Part shown: positions 47,915 to 60,912 of the stretch, one piece after another
How positions within the stretch are numbered: position 1 is the first letter of the stretch
How the letters are laid out: each line of letters opens with the position of its first letter
DNA from: Labia minor
Taxonomy: Eukaryota > Arthropoda > Insecta > Dermaptera > Spongiphoridae
NCBI GenBank assembly: GCA_963082975.1
Contig: OY720346.1
Span: forward strand, 43,873,296 to 43,937,295
Length of the DNA stretch: 64,000 nt
Direction: 5' to 3'
Translations under genes and position numbers: made by a program
The notes under the pieces: model-generated
Databases searched by the model: none
Seen by the model: the letters and a program-made list of their open reading frames with translations, nothing else
What the model was told of the DNA's origin: nothing

Positions 47915-50900
47915 TTATGAAAAATATTCATTAAAACTAGCATCTTGGCATTTTTTTGTAACATGACTAACACCTGCACCTGATATACAGATAAGTCTGA
48001 CGAGGCCACATTGACGACCTTCTGCCATCCAGTAATATGAGTTCATGTTAGGATTCCAACTAACCCGATTAATGGACGTTAGTGGAAAAAGATCAGGTGG
48101 TACTTTGCGAAGTTCTTCAAAATTACGCAACCATTTTAAAGATTCCGGTGGTAACTTTTTGAAATTATCAAAACTGAAATCATTAATTAACAATCCTCGA
48201 TTTGATTTTTTAAGTTCTTCATAAGTGGCTGGCCTTCCTTCTGGTTTGTTTTCTGGACTTTCATTAACATTCATCGTTGGATGATCTAGAAAGAGATTGT
48301 CATCTTTACCATCAATTCGAATAATTTCAGAATACCCAAGCAGAAATCGAGACTTTTTCATCAGACGATCATTATCGAAAACAACTAAATGTTTTGGGAA
48401 GAGGATCATTAGTTCACCTGCAAGTGTACATTGTACTATGGCATTGAGCCAATCGTTAAACGACGAAGACCAACATACAGAATTATGACATATAATAGAA
48501 ACTGGTGGGAAACCGAAACTTCGTGGTGCAATTAATGCTGTATTGGAAAGACTTAAATTATAGGCTTGGTCAAAGGTGCAAGCGGCTGAAAACCAATGTG
48601 AGAGCCAAATTGCACTTGTTGGAAAACCACGAAGCTTACTCGACCATATCGGCCCCTGAACATTTTCTAAATTCCAGAAATTTAAAGTGCAATCATGACT
48701 GCATGTCATCAAGTAACAGCCTTCCTTATGTAGAACAAAATCAATGCTATTTACAGCCCGAATATGTGCAGAAAAATAGATTATAGGCAATAAATTGGGA
48801 GAATTTTGAAAAAGTTTACTTGTTAGAGTTAAACGCCAAACTGCGACCATCCCATTACTAAACCCGGCAGCAATTAAATCATGTCCCTTGCCACGATACC
48901 AGGAGACACATAGACATTGCGCATCAGTTATCTCCACATCACTTTGTAAAGTTTTTACAGGTTTTGCTGAATAAAGCGTTGGAGAATTTTCAGTTTTAAA
49001 AGGAATAGAGAAAATATGAATGAATCCATTTGAACACGCAGCAGCGAGAAGACCCAGGCGATCAGGAGGTTGAAATGCGCCTGACGGACACCAAGCGAAA
49101 GCATGGACTAAGCCATACTCATGAGCGAGAGCAAATGCCAATTTTGGTGCACGTATAGCTTCTAAATAAAAAAGTGGGCCCGTATTCCAAATTTGAATAA
49201 GACCAGGAAACGACACCACTGGATGAATGGGAGTAGATGTATCCATTGATGGATAAACAGCCACTGCAAGAAACTGATCCGTCTTATCACTATCCTGAGA
49301 GAGGATTTTGACAGGGAGCGGACACCAGGCCATTGCCCACACTGGGCCACCTGCAAAAAACATAGGAACATTATCCTCCAAATGACCTTCAAACAAATTC
49401 AAAGTTCTCCAATTAAATTCTATTTGGGTGCGATCTATAATACTCTCTTTCATTATTAATCTAGCGAAATGAATAGATTTCCTAGTTTCAGGTAAATACT
49501 TATCATGAAATTCACTCGGTATCAGAGAATAATCTTGTTTTAGCCATGCTTCAAAAAGAAGATTTTGATAATTCTTGTAATGAAAGTTCAGAGTCCATTT
49601 TGTAGCTAAAGTATAATTAAATGGTGTGAGAAATTTTTCAAAAGTAATAAATTGAAAATTTTTATTTAGCCGAACTGGTACTGAAGAAATTTCATTTTTT
49701 GTTTCATCGTTATCTTCAGGTGCATCTTCCTCTTTATATTCATCTGTATTATTTTGAAGTAAATCAAAATGTTCTACTTTTAAATGTGAAAGAATATCAT
49801 TTTTATATCCATAAGATTTTTTACAAAATTTACATTCAAATTTGTCTTCTTTACGATGGCCACATGAATTAAAATGATAAATCATTTCATCAATATTTTT
49901 ACAAGAAAATGTACAGTTGTCATTCTTGCAAACAATGCTTTCATCTCTTAATAATTGATTTGTCCAGGATGTAATAACACGGGGTGTCATTTCACTCCTC
50001 TGAGTGTACATCCATCGTAAAGACTTTTTAGGGGAATGTTCTCCAGCCATAGAATCCGAATTAATAAATTCTTGCAGTTTTGTTTTTGCCATAGTTGCTG
50101 CCTTACGAAAACCTTTTTCAGTTTCAACATTATCCGATTCGGCATGCGTTAATTTCATGTGCGTTTTCATGCTGGCAGGCATTAACATTCTCCCACAAAT
50201 TTGGCATTCCACTTTGAAAGCAATCTGTTCTTCTTCACTCTTAAAACATATACACAAATGACTCCAAAATCCTACAGCTGATTTCTTTACAGTTCCACAA
50301 GTCTCACATATAAATTCTTCAATTCCTAATTTAAGAGCTTTAAGAAGAAGAGAACACACTTTGGATTCTTTTGAAATTTCGATTGGCTCCAATCCCTCAT
50401 ACCAGCCCAAAAGATAATGCCTATAAAGATTATGAAAATTAAAATATTTTTTAAGCATTTCTTCTTGACATTTTAAACATTTTATTGAATTATTCATAGT
50501 TGGATCTGGCTTTTCCAATTCTGTTGATATAAATTTATTCAATTTTGGACGCCCTTTTGATTTAGGGGCCATTTCACGTGCAATCATTTTACTAATTTCC
50601 TCTTTAAACCAATCATCACACGATTTTAAATGAGCCCAAAATTCTAATGATGAATCTAATTTAGATGAACATTTTTCACAAATGAATTCATTTCCGAGAG
50701 ATTTATGTGCTTTTATTAAAAGAGCAATTACATTATGTTCGTTAAGCAAATCATTTGCAGTCATTCCTAAACACCAACTTAATAGATAATGTTTTTGCAA
50801 ATTATGATTACTAAATTGGTCTTTAGACATTTGCTCATTACATTTAGCACATTCAATGATTGTTAACTGATCTTCAGTATCTTCTCTCCTTTTTCTTTTC

Positions 50901-51550
50901 TTCAAATGCACTGATGATGATGAAGGTAATGTAGTATTATTCAATTCGTTTGAAGTTGAGGCTGTTGTATTTTCTTCTCGAATACAAAGTAATTGATTTT
51001 TTTTAGATTTTCGAGACGGTTTCTCATTTAAACTTAAATCTAAAGCCTGAGACGAAGTGCTCTCATTCAATACACTGTCAAACGTATAGTCCGGAAATGA
51101 TTTGGGTCTCCTGCTCCTTTTTACTGGTAAACTTTCACTTTCACTAAACGATTTATTAATCTCTTCAATTGGTTTGATTTTAATTTTTGGTGGCCTTCCT
51201 CTTCGTTTTGGTTTTATTTCGTTCATTTCTAAATCATTAATATTTACATCTGAATTTAAAGAATTTTCTAATACAGACGTTTCATTAAATAAGGATTCCT
51301 CTTCTAGTGATTTATTATTTAATGATCGACCACGTCTTTTTGATAGAATCATCTTTTTGCTATCATCACTATTATCATTTTTATTTCTATCTAAAAGAGA
51401 TGATATAGATTCATTCATTTCTAAACGTTTAGGAGCTTTTTTATGGTCATTTGTCTCTAATTCTTCTTTAATTTTTGGAGTGGATTGTATATATCCAATT
51501 GATTTGAATTTATCACTTAAAATTGTGCCTTCATTTGAACCATTATCCAT
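47915..51550 (-). CDS. GTF3C2: TFIIIC subunit, GTF3C2 (TFIIIC110)-like, with N-terminal zinc-finger array
   Basis: One uninterrupted exon, ATG 51550 to stop 47917-47915, 1211 aa. Residues 1-230: acidic/basic low complexity with an AT-hook (KRRGRPPK, 115-122) and similar KRRGR and KRSRRPK patches. Residues 234-594: seven C2H2/C2HC fingers starting C234, C291, C358, C415, C449, C541 and C573; the first two and the next two form a duplicated pair. From about residue 700: the WD40 part, with FFAGGPVWAMAWCPLP, LIQIWNTGPL, FAWCPSGAF, RLGLLAAACSNGFIHIFSIP and, near the end, NMNSYYWMAEGRQCGLVRL, matching the conserved blocks of human GTF3C2. TFIIIC binds the A and B boxes of tRNA genes and recruits TFIIIB for RNA polymerase III. 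The human protein has basic AT-hook-like patches but, as I recall it, no such finger array. A 5' untranslated intron is likely (acceptor at 51565, donor GTAAGTAT at 52010). Confidence 0.92.
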   Translation of the reverse strand: MDNGSNEGTILSDKFKSIGYIQSTPKIKEELETNDHKKAPKRLEMNESISSLLDRNKNDNSDDSKKMILSKRRGRSLNNKSLEEESLFNETSVLENSLNSDVNINDLEMNEIKPKRRGRPPKIKIKPIEEINKSFSESESLPVKRSRRPKSFPDYTFDSVLNESTSSQALDLSLNEKPSRKSKKNQLLCIREENTTASTSNELNNTTLPSSSSVHLKKRKRREDTEDQLTIIECAKCNEQMSKDQFSNHNLQKHYLLSWCLGMTANDLLNEHNVIALLIKAHKSLGNEFICEKCSSKLDSSLEFWAHLKSCDDWFKEEISKMIAREMAPKSKGRPKLNKFISTELEKPDPTMNNSIKCLKCQEEMLKKYFNFHNLYRHYLLGWYEGLEPIEISKESKVCSLLLKALKLGIEEFICETCGTVKKSAVGFWSHLCICFKSEEEQIAFKVECQICGRMLMPASMKTHMKLTHAESDNVETEKGFRKAATMAKTKLQEFINSDSMAGEHSPKKSLRWMYTQRSEMTPRVITSWTNQLLRDESIVCKNDNCTFSCKNIDEMIYHFNSCGHRKEDKFECKFCKKSYGYKNDILSHLKVEHFDLLQNNTDEYKEEDAPEDNDETKNEISSVPVRLNKNFQFITFEKFLTPFNYTLATKWTLNFHYKNYQNLLFEAWLKQDYSLIPSEFHDKYLPETRKSIHFARLIMKESIIDRTQIEFNWRTLNLFEGHLEDNVPMFFAGGPVWAMAWCPLPVKILSQDSDKTDQFLAVAVYPSMDTSTPIHPVVSFPGLIQIWNTGPLFYLEAIRAPKLAFALAHEYGLVHAFAWCPSGAFQPPDRLGLLAAACSNGFIHIFSIPFKTENSPTLYSAKPVKTLQSDVEITDAQCLCVSWYRGKGHDLIAAGFSNGMVAVWRLTLTSKLFQNSPNLLPIIYFSAHIRAVNSIDFVLHKEGCYLMTCSHDCTLNFWNLENVQGPIWSSKLRGFPTSAIWLSHWFSAACTFDQAYNLSLSNTALIAPRSFGFPPVSIICHNSVCWSSSFNDWLNAIVQCTLAGELMILFPKHLVVFDNDRLMKKSRFLLGYSEIIRIDGKDDNLFLDHPTMNVNESPENKPEGRPATYEELKKSNRGLLINDFSFDNFKKLPPESLKWLRNFEELRKVPPDLFPLTSINRVSWNPNMNSYYWMAEGRQCGLVRLICISGAGVSHVTKKCQDASFNEYFS

Positions 51551-52869
51551 TATATTTTAACATATCTGAAAATTAAAAAAATCTTATTAATAATAATATT
51601 AAAAATTAAATTAAATTAACTTATTACCTATTAATTTAACATTTTTGTTTTAATTGTATTTATTAAAAAATATTTATTAATATAAAATTGTTTTCAAATA
51701 TCTTAAAAAAAATTGAGTATTATTTATTGATTTGATAATTCTATTAAATTAGAAGGAAAGTATTCAAACAAAAATAATTATTGGTTAGGGTATAAAATTG
51801 AAATTTAAAGTTAACCTTTTATCCTTTTAAAGAGTTTAATTAATAAAACATAACAGATTTTATGGCAAAAATAAAAATATATAAATATATATCAATATAA
51901 TTATTTTTAAATTTAATATTGAATAAATACATAAAATTTAAATCCTATTAATTGGTGTTTAATTATAAAAATATTAATAAAATTATGAATGTATTAATAT
52001 ATATACTTACTGTAAAAAGAGTAATTATTTTTCCAAAATGAATTAAATATTTTATTATTATTTTTACTCTTAATTATTTAAAATCAAATTTCATAAATTT
52101 TTATAAAAATAACTAATTTTAGCAAATTGGCATCTGTGTGTGTTAAAAATTTATTTTCACTAATCATTTAGTTTGAATCAGGGAGGTAGTTCAAAAACTA
52201 TACTTTTTTACTAATTTAAATATCAACTTTAATTAAATTATTTTTAAATAATTAATTTTATAAAAAATTATACGATTTTTGTATTTATTATAATCATAAT
52301 TTATTTAATAAATTTTAAGCCCTTTTATAATAAGATGATGGAGTCAAAACCAAAACTAGACATTCAATTTTTAGTTATGTTGGTAGAAGTGATGAGTGTA
52401 AACTTTTACTGTTGATACATTCATATTTTTTTTAGCAGAATACTGTAACACGTGAATCTATTCTGTTACCTTTTTTATTAATTAAATCTCTAAATTATTA
52501 ATTAATATTCTTATTTTGATTTAAAAGGTATAAAAATATAATATTACAATTTTATCATATTTTTGTCAAATATAAATTTATTTTTTTTAATGATCAAAAT
52601 ATTATAACAGCTTAAAATCTTTTTATCGTTTTATTTAACCTCAGAATATATATATATATATATATTCTATTTATTCTATTAATGTTATTTTTTTTCGCTT
52701 TTAATGAGTAAATACTTATTTATTTTTATATTTTTAATATTATTTTTATTTTCGTAGTTTTCTTATAATAATATATCATATTTAATTTTGTTTTCTTCAT
52801 TTTAGACGTCAACACTTGCTTTTTAGAGCAATTTATTTTAACTTCAAGAGTTTTTATTAAATTTGAACC
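51551..52869. promoter_or_regulatory. divergent intergenic region shared by the TFIIIC and URB2 genes
   Basis: 1.3 kb between the two start codons. On the minus strand, donor TTTACA/GTAAGTAT (52011/52010) and acceptor TTTCAG/ATATG (51566/51565) outline a 5' noncoding exon and intron for the TFIIIC gene. On the plus strand, CATTTTAG/ACGTC (52805/52806) may be an acceptor ahead of the URB2 ATG. A (TA)n run is at 52646-52663. The start sites probably lie around 52.1-52.8 kb; they are not resolvable by eye. Confidence 0.4.
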
Positions 52870-55800
52870 ATGTCTATACTTGACAGTAAATATTTATTTA
52901 TTTAATTTATATATAAATTGGAATGTTTTATTAATATATTTTTTTAATTCCAGTTTTGAAATTAAAACTTAATGCTGATGTGCATCCAAGACTCCATTTG
53001 AATTTGATAAATAATCTTTTGAAAAATATTCCTATATCTATTCCGAACAAACATCAAGTTATTTTAGATTGTTTACTTAAGACTATTCAAAAAATTAACA
53101 AAACTGTAAAAAGTACCAAAACATTTAAACATGCCCCAAAAGTTAAAGAAGCTTGGAAAATTTTAAATGCATTCACTGAAAGTGAAGCTTTTCAAAGTTT
53201 GAGTAATTATGATATCGATAATAATCTTAAGCTTGAAACAATTAAGGTAAATATATCTTAATTATTTTTAACAATAAATTAATTAATTGTTTAGTTTGAT
53301 ATTTCCATCATTCATGGACTTAGTTACAATTTTAATTTTAAATTACAAAGAATTTGTAAAATATGATGCTAATTCGTGGCAATTTTAAAATTTGATCTTT
53401 AGGAAAACCAATATTAGAACTCAATTTTTTTGTGTTAATAAAATAGTTTAACAGTTCTTTACATTTCCATCATAAAATATAGAAAAATAATGTTATTTTT
53501 ACAATGAAGAGAGATTATTGATGCATTAATGCACTCTCATTAATCAATTCCACAATTAAATGAATCTTATTTTTTTAGTTATCTGAAACATTTTTTCAAT
53601 GTAGATATATTTTAACTTCTATTAAAATTGAACTTATATTAAGATTAAAATATTAATTATTTTTATATATAAATAAGTTTTTATTTTATTTTTAATTAAT
53701 ATATTCATTATTTTGTTGTTTTTATTTTAGGTTATAGAATTATATTTATCAAAAAATGGTTTAATAAACGCTGAATTATATCCATTAAAATGTGTGAGAA
53801 ATATTTTAAGAGCACCATGTTTTATTTCATTATTAAGAGATGATAAGAAATTATGTATTAATTTGATGACAACCGTTGTCACAGTTATAAATTTTCACAA
53901 AGTACCATTTGAAATAATGGAAAGTATTTTGGAATTATTTCAACCATTATCTATACATATTTTTTTAAGACCACGTGACGAATCAAAAAAATTAAGAAGA
54001 CAAATTCTCTTTAATCTTGTTAATTTTATTTGCAAATTTAATGAGTTATATAAAGATAAAGATGAAATCAATCGTTGTGAATGTATCATGCTTAATTATT
54101 TTCAAAATTTGTTATTTCAAGAAGAATATAAAAACAATTGTTGTCTTTTAATAAATAATATTTTTAATACTAAACCACAAGAGATAGACATCCATTTTTC
54201 CACTAAATGTATTTTCCGAACGTTATCTGATGTATGTACGAAACCACCCTCGTATACAAAATCAGTGATATTTTTCTGTAAAATTTTTCAAGCATTTTGT
54301 CAAACACACAAAAATAATCATTCTGATATATTCCAATTCTTAGTGATCATTACTAAAATCATTGGATTTAATCCGTGTGTTGGCAAAGAAAAAATAAAAG
54401 GAAAAGATGTCTTTTTGTATATGCTTAATACAAATATTCTAGATACACATTTAATGAATATGAAAATCACATTTAAAGAAAAACCTCAACATTTGTCATT
54501 TATTATATTATATAACTTTTTAGAATTATTACAATGTTACAATATTTCGTTTGAAACAAAAATACATACTATTACGTTAATGACTTGGCTTGAAAAGTTA
54601 TTCTTATCATTGTTTTCTGATATTAATAATGAAATTGATATTTTCATTAGGATAATTATAAAATTTATTGATTTGAATCCTTTGATTGTATTACCTAATG
54701 CTTTTCAACTGGTGAATTTTCTAATTCCAATTCCATACCAATTGAAAAATATTCCCATGCAGAAATATGATGGCATATTAAATTCTGAACAACAAAAAGA
54801 AAAATTTAAATCAATTGCTATGGCTCAAAAAAGAATATTTCTTTTCACAAAATGCAATGAAAAACTTTGTGAAATACATTACAAAGCAAATCGCTTACCT
54901 AAATTGTTTGCATTTATTCTAACAGTTTCAGAAAAAACATTTTCTGAAACTAATTATATTGACATAATCGATCCTATAGAAACTGATGGACAAATGTTAA
55001 AAAGTTTCTATATTTCTTTTGAAAAATACATTCCTGTTCTACCAAGCAGTCAATTGATTAATATATTAAATACATTGATCTATCATCTAGAAACACATTT
55101 TCAAAAAGTTTTATCAAATATACCAGATATAGGTATGTATTTAATTTGTATTATTTATAATATAATATAATATTTATATATACAATTATATATAATGAAA
55201 TTCAAATTAAATTCCATCTTAAAGTAACTTAAATATATATTTATATTATTATATCATTTTTTAATAAATTATTTTTTTGTTTCAGATAAAATTAATATTA
55301 TACATTTAGAATTGCTGAGTAAATTTTTTTATTGTTTTTTAAGAAATTTATCTATTTCTGAATGTACATTACCTGGAAAGACTTTACATAGATTTGAAAT
55401 TCATTTAAATAGAATTAAAGTGTTGTTATATCATATTGGAAATGATTTGATTAACAAAAAACACGTAAGTATCATTTTATTTTCATAAATGTTATTTAAA
55501 TTTGATAAAATAATAAATTCTATGTAAATTATTATATAATAATAATATTATTCAAAAAGTATTAAAATTGTTTATAGTAATGTAATACATTTTCTTTTTT
55601 AGAATTCTCGTTTAATGTATACATTTTTAGAAATATCATATACTTTTATGGAATTGTCCATTTTATTGTTGAACTATTCCAATGAAAATCATTTGCTAGT
55701 TAATACCAATGAAGGTTTTTATAATTTAGGATCGAAAATAAAAGATATTCTAAAAAATAATTCATTATATCGACATTGGAATCTTATTAATGAACGTGTT

Positions 55801-58800
55801 AAGAATTTTGGATATGATAAATGCAAAGATATATTGGTAAGTAAAAAATAGATTCACATAATAGACTGTGTTCAGATTTAATTTAATTAATTTATTTTTT
55901 ATCACATATTTGATTTATTTTACCCTTAAATTTTTTATTAATAATATTTTTAAAGAAATGTTGAAATTAGACTAAAATACAATTTGATTACTTGTTTTAA
56001 TATATTCTGTTAATTAAGATAAAATATTATTTTCTATTTTCTGTTTGAATTAATTATTACTATTAAATATAGATGAATACGTACATTATTTATTAATATA
56101 GATATAAGTAAAAACTATTAAATAATCTTATAATTGTCTTTTTTTTAAGTATAAATTAATAATTCAGCGTACGAGATGGTTAATGCTTTATGATAATAAT
56201 GGAACTCATCTGGAAAATATCATAGAAACTGAATTATCTTCATCAGTATTAATGGGCAATTCACAAACACTAATAACATCATTAGAAACGCCACGTCTCA
56301 TTTCGCTAACTTCATTTATTGTTGAACAATTGGTAGATGGTAAAGTGGATATGCTTGATTGGATTAATTTAATTGAATCAACTCATATCCAAGAATATAG
56401 GTAAATTATATTATAATTAATTTTACTATGAACCAAATATACTTTTGGCACATTCTTACAATTCATTATTTTATCACAAATATGATTTAAATTGATAATT
56501 TATTTACAAGACACCTTTTTTAAAGGTATTATTTAATGATAAATTTTATTTCTTTTTAAAATAATACCATATAATTATTTCATTTTTAATATGAATGTTT
56601 TTTTTAAATATTTTATATTTTTATTTTAGACCATTTATTTATGCAATGGTTTCATCTATTATTATAAAATTAAAACAAATTTTTGCAAATAATAATTTCA
56701 AAACTGAAGAATCTATGAAGCAAATTGTCTTTAAAATAATAGAAAAAATTGATTTTCAAGAAATTGCATTATTAGCCAATAATGAGGATCATTCAATTGA
56801 TCTGCAAAAAACTTTAGATGAAATGACAAATGAAATAAATACCGATTGGTTAACTGAAATGAGAAGCTTTGAATATAATAGGAATATAGTCAAAATTTCA
56901 CCTATTGCAACTATTTTCGATCTATTGAACCGTTTACCACTTTCTTTTATGCCTAGTGAATTGCAATTAATCATTATTATAACTACAATCATTACCCAAT
57001 GGAATTTAGAAGAATTGAACCAACACAGACCAAAGGAATTAGATGTTGTTCTTCTAAGTAAATAATTTTTATTTATTTTATTTTATAATAAATAAACAAA
57101 TTAATCTATATATTTTATATATTTTTAATAGAAATTTTCACTAGTCCACGAGCCCAAAATTTAAATACATGGCCAAAAATATTAAATATTTTTAAATGGT
57201 GTCGAGAATTTAATTTTACATTAAATAAAAAACTTTTATTAACAAGAATGTATGAGATATTATTTAAATCGGAATATTTTTGTAATGATATAACAGCAGT
57301 GAATGAGGCTTTTTCATTTTTCAATGAAACAAATTTACAAAATCCTAAAATTGAAAATGAAATTGAGTATATTGACATTGGAATATTTATTTCTACATTA
57401 TTTAAGGTAAATATTTTTTGATTTTTTGAAAAAGTATAGAGATTTTTATATCTATATCCCTGCTGATGCAATCAATATATTAGTTATCAATGAAAATAGA
57501 TTATAAAAGCAAAAGAATTAAATTGTAGATACATTAGTAAATCTATTCTGCATTTGAAAAATAAATGAGTATACTCTGGATATATTATAACATTAGATTA
57601 CCATTTTCAAAATTGTCAAAATTTCTTTTATTTATAAATACATATATACATTTTTTTTAAGTAATATCTAGATTTCATTTAAATTCTAGAAGATTTACAA
57701 TCAACTTTAAACGATAATCAAAATGACATTTAATAGAAGAAATTTCTCTATATTTTTTCGATTATTTTAAATGCGAAGCATATTATAATTTATTAATTTT
57801 TTTAGTCATTAAAACATGTAAAACGAATTAAATTGAATGAATTTCAAGATAATGTATATATCCTCTGTGAAAAAATGAATAATTTTATTTTATCTGTGCC
57901 AGCATTTAAAATTGAGCCTCATTATTCAATCATTGCATATCTTTTTCTATTAAAGAGAGATATGAATAATATGCAGAATGGTGGCACAATTAATAAGATT
58001 CATTGGCAAAATAATATATTTTATATTAATTTAACGGTAAATATATATTTATTTATTAACTAATATACAAAAGTAAATTCAAATAATTTTAATTTAATAT
58101 ATATTTTTTTTTAGTTTAAACAATTATCAGAAAATACAGAAGAATTTGACTTATACTATTCATATATACAATTGATATTAGGAAATTTAACAATATTTCA
58201 ACAATATTTACCTAATAATTTTTTGATTGATTTATGGAAAGTTTTAAGCAATGATTTAAATTTAATTAGGGGAAAAGAATTAAGAAAAATGATCTTACAT
58301 TTTACATCTGATATTGAATTTATATTAATTAAAGATGATATAGTTGAATTAACTGTATGTAAAAATAATTAAAAATAATTTTTTTTCAATTTATTAATAA
58401 TTTGTATCTTTTCATCTAGACTAAGTTAATACCATCAAATAACGAAACACTGTTATACAAAATATTTTTATTATGGGAATCAATTATATCAAGTAATTTA
58501 AATACAAACAAAATAATAAAACGTCGTGAAAGTTTAGATATACTATTCTCATATGTAAATCATTTCCATAAAAATTGGTTAACAAAATCAGAAATTATAA
58601 TATCTTTATTAAACATTTTTCATTCTTTACTTGAAAATAAACAGGTAAATTTATTTTTATTAATAATAAACTAAAAACTTATATTTTATTATTTTTGTAT
58701 TTATTTCAAATAAATACCTAGATATCTATTAAAAAATAATTACAGAGAGAGATTAGTTTCGAAGCTTGTATATAAACATTCCAAAATTTATTTAATATAT

Positions 58801-59571
58801 TTTTTTTAGATTGAATTGAATGTTAAATATCTTGATGCAATATTTTTAACAATTACATCTGTGCCATTTCATTTATTAACACCCTATGATTTTGGAAAAA
58901 TTAATAATCAATGTAGCGAATTGATTATCACAATTATATCATATTATAACCCATTGGCAATTCAACGTATACCAACATTAGTTTATACTATTAAATACAT
59001 TCAAATGTCATTGGTCAAAGAATCAATTAAAGATCAACAAGATAATTCAACGCAAATCCTTATGAATTGTGCCTTGAGTATTAAAAAGTATATACATATA
59101 ATATTAATATTTAATATCTTTTATTTATTTACTTATTAATTTTTTTTATTAATTTTAGAATATCACAAACCATACAAAAATATAAAATAGATTTGCAACG
59201 AATGGTACCTGAATGTATATCAAATATTTTAGATTTATATCAAACTTTTGTTATTCCATCATATATTAAGGTAATATTAATTAAATATTTAATTAATTAT
59301 TATATTATTCAAACAGATTATTTTTTTAAATATTTTAAAAAATGAACTTTTAAAAAGAATTTCATATTTTTTTTTGTTACTCCTTTTTAATTTATATTTT
59401 TTTTTCATTTTTTAGATTCATCTTAACAATTCATTATATTTATTAATAGACATATCAGAAAATTATGCATTAACATTTTTAAAAAATAATTTACCTTCTT
59501 CTCAAAAACAATTATTTAACACCTTTTATGATGATTATCAAAAATTTTATAAATTCAATGCGAAAATTTAA
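52870..59571 (+). CDS. URB2: URB2-like ribosome biogenesis protein
   Basis: Fourteen exons: 52870-52885, 52954-53246, 53731-55132, 55286-55464, 55603-55836, 56168-56400, 56630-57057, 57132-57406, 57806-58036, 58115-58354, 58420-58644, 58810-59087, 59159-59270, 59416-59571. Every junction is GT-AG and in phase; 4302 bases, 1433 aa, against about 1500 in human URB2. The protein is a long run of amphipathic helices (ARM/HEAT-like), with LKLKLNADVHPRLHLNL near the start and AWKILNAFTESEAF. The last exon, SLYLLIDISENYALTFL.. SSQKQLFNTFYDDYQKFYKF, matches the conserved C-terminal Urb2/Npa2 domain (LLD.. LF..LY.DY.K..K). Urb2/Npa2 acts in the nucleolus in early 60S pre-ribosome assembly. The first exon encodes only MSILD plus one base. 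The call rests mainly on the C-terminus, size and fold. AATAAA lies at 59581, ten bases after the stop. Confidence 0.82.
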
Positions 59572-59878
59572 TAACAATATAATAAATTTTAATTAAATTA
59601 TTTTATAAATAGAAATTATTATTGTTAAAATTGAATGAATTGTAATTTTACAATTTAAAACATTCATACAACATTTAACTTAATAAATTATTTAAATATA
59701 AATTTATAATTTATTTTATTTTAATTAAAATTTTAAATGCCTTGAATATTTGAAATATATTATGTTATATATTAACATAAAATATGTAAATCATATAAAA
59801 ACATGCGGCACACATAATTATATTAAAATAAATCAAATTTAAAAAGTATAAAAAATCTAAAATATAATTTTAGCATTT

Positions 59879-59914
59879 AACAATACCTCCTTTACTATCG
59901 TCGGTCGGTAAAAA
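59879..59914 (-). repeat. solo family A tip
   Basis: About 36 bases, ACCTCC.TTACTATCGTCGG to GTCGGTAAAAA, identical in kind to the fixed end of full family A copies, with nothing of the body. Lies 300 bases after the URB2 stop. Confidence 0.6.
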
Positions 59915-60912
59915 TAATGTCAGTAAAATATATTTTAATTATTTTTGAATTAAATAGAAATAATAGTTTTTTGATATAAAAGTTTTAAAATGTACAAATT
60001 GTGACATAATAGAAGAAATTTTTACAAAATTTATTAAATATAAAAATTTATTTTAAGATAAATAATATAAAATAAAATTGGAATTAAAATTAATTCAGTG
60101 TAAATTTTTTGTTTCAAAATTTTTAAAAATTCATATAATTCATCACTTTGTTATTATCAGATTTTTTTGTATATTATCATGTCTCTTCATTCTTGATAAG
60201 TTTTTTTAGTATTAATGTTATTTCGAATCATTAATTTTTAAGATTAAAAAATTTATTTTGTATATTTGTTATTATTCATCAACATACAAGTGCCTTATTT
60301 TTATTAAATTTATAACTTTATTTGATAATTGTATATACATATTTTTATATTATTTTTTTATTAATAAAATAAGTAAATTTTTTGTAATATAAATAAAATT
60401 TAATCTGAAATTAGACTTCCCAATTTCCTGCTCACATTCTTCCTAAAAATTCTTGAAAAAAATTTTAGATTCGATATATCTCTATATTTTGTATTGCATT
60501 TAAAATTTTTTATTGATACAAATTTAAAAATTAAAACCTAATTTAATGATACTTCTAATTTTATTAATATATAAAATTGCCCCTAAAATATTTCTCTCAA
60601 ATGGAGAAAAAGTGTAATTTTCTAAATTAATAATTTTTTTAAATTATTTTTTAATACAATTCTTTTGTTTTAAATTTTATCAATTGAATTTCTTCTTTCT
60701 GAATTATTATTTTTTTCTTATCTCAATAATATTTTTTGTGTCATATTTTTTCATCTTTGCACAACTAAATTAGAATAAGAAATATATAAATTCCTTAATA
60801 TATATTTAATTATGTAATATATATATATATAAGTATATACATTTATTTTTTATATAAAAAAAATTAGATTCTTCATTTATATTTTTCAATATGTATATTA
60901 TCTATATATATA
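59915..60912. other. intergenic stretch downstream of URB2
   Basis: AT-rich; nothing recognised. Confidence 0.4.

Noticed and set aside
48297..48786. Plus-strand open frames inside the TFIIIC gene
   Set aside because: Complement of conserved WD40 codons; no independent support.
51102..51560. Plus-strand open frame of 152 codons
   Set aside because: Antisense of the TFIIIC N-terminus; Leu/Ser-rich low-complexity translation.
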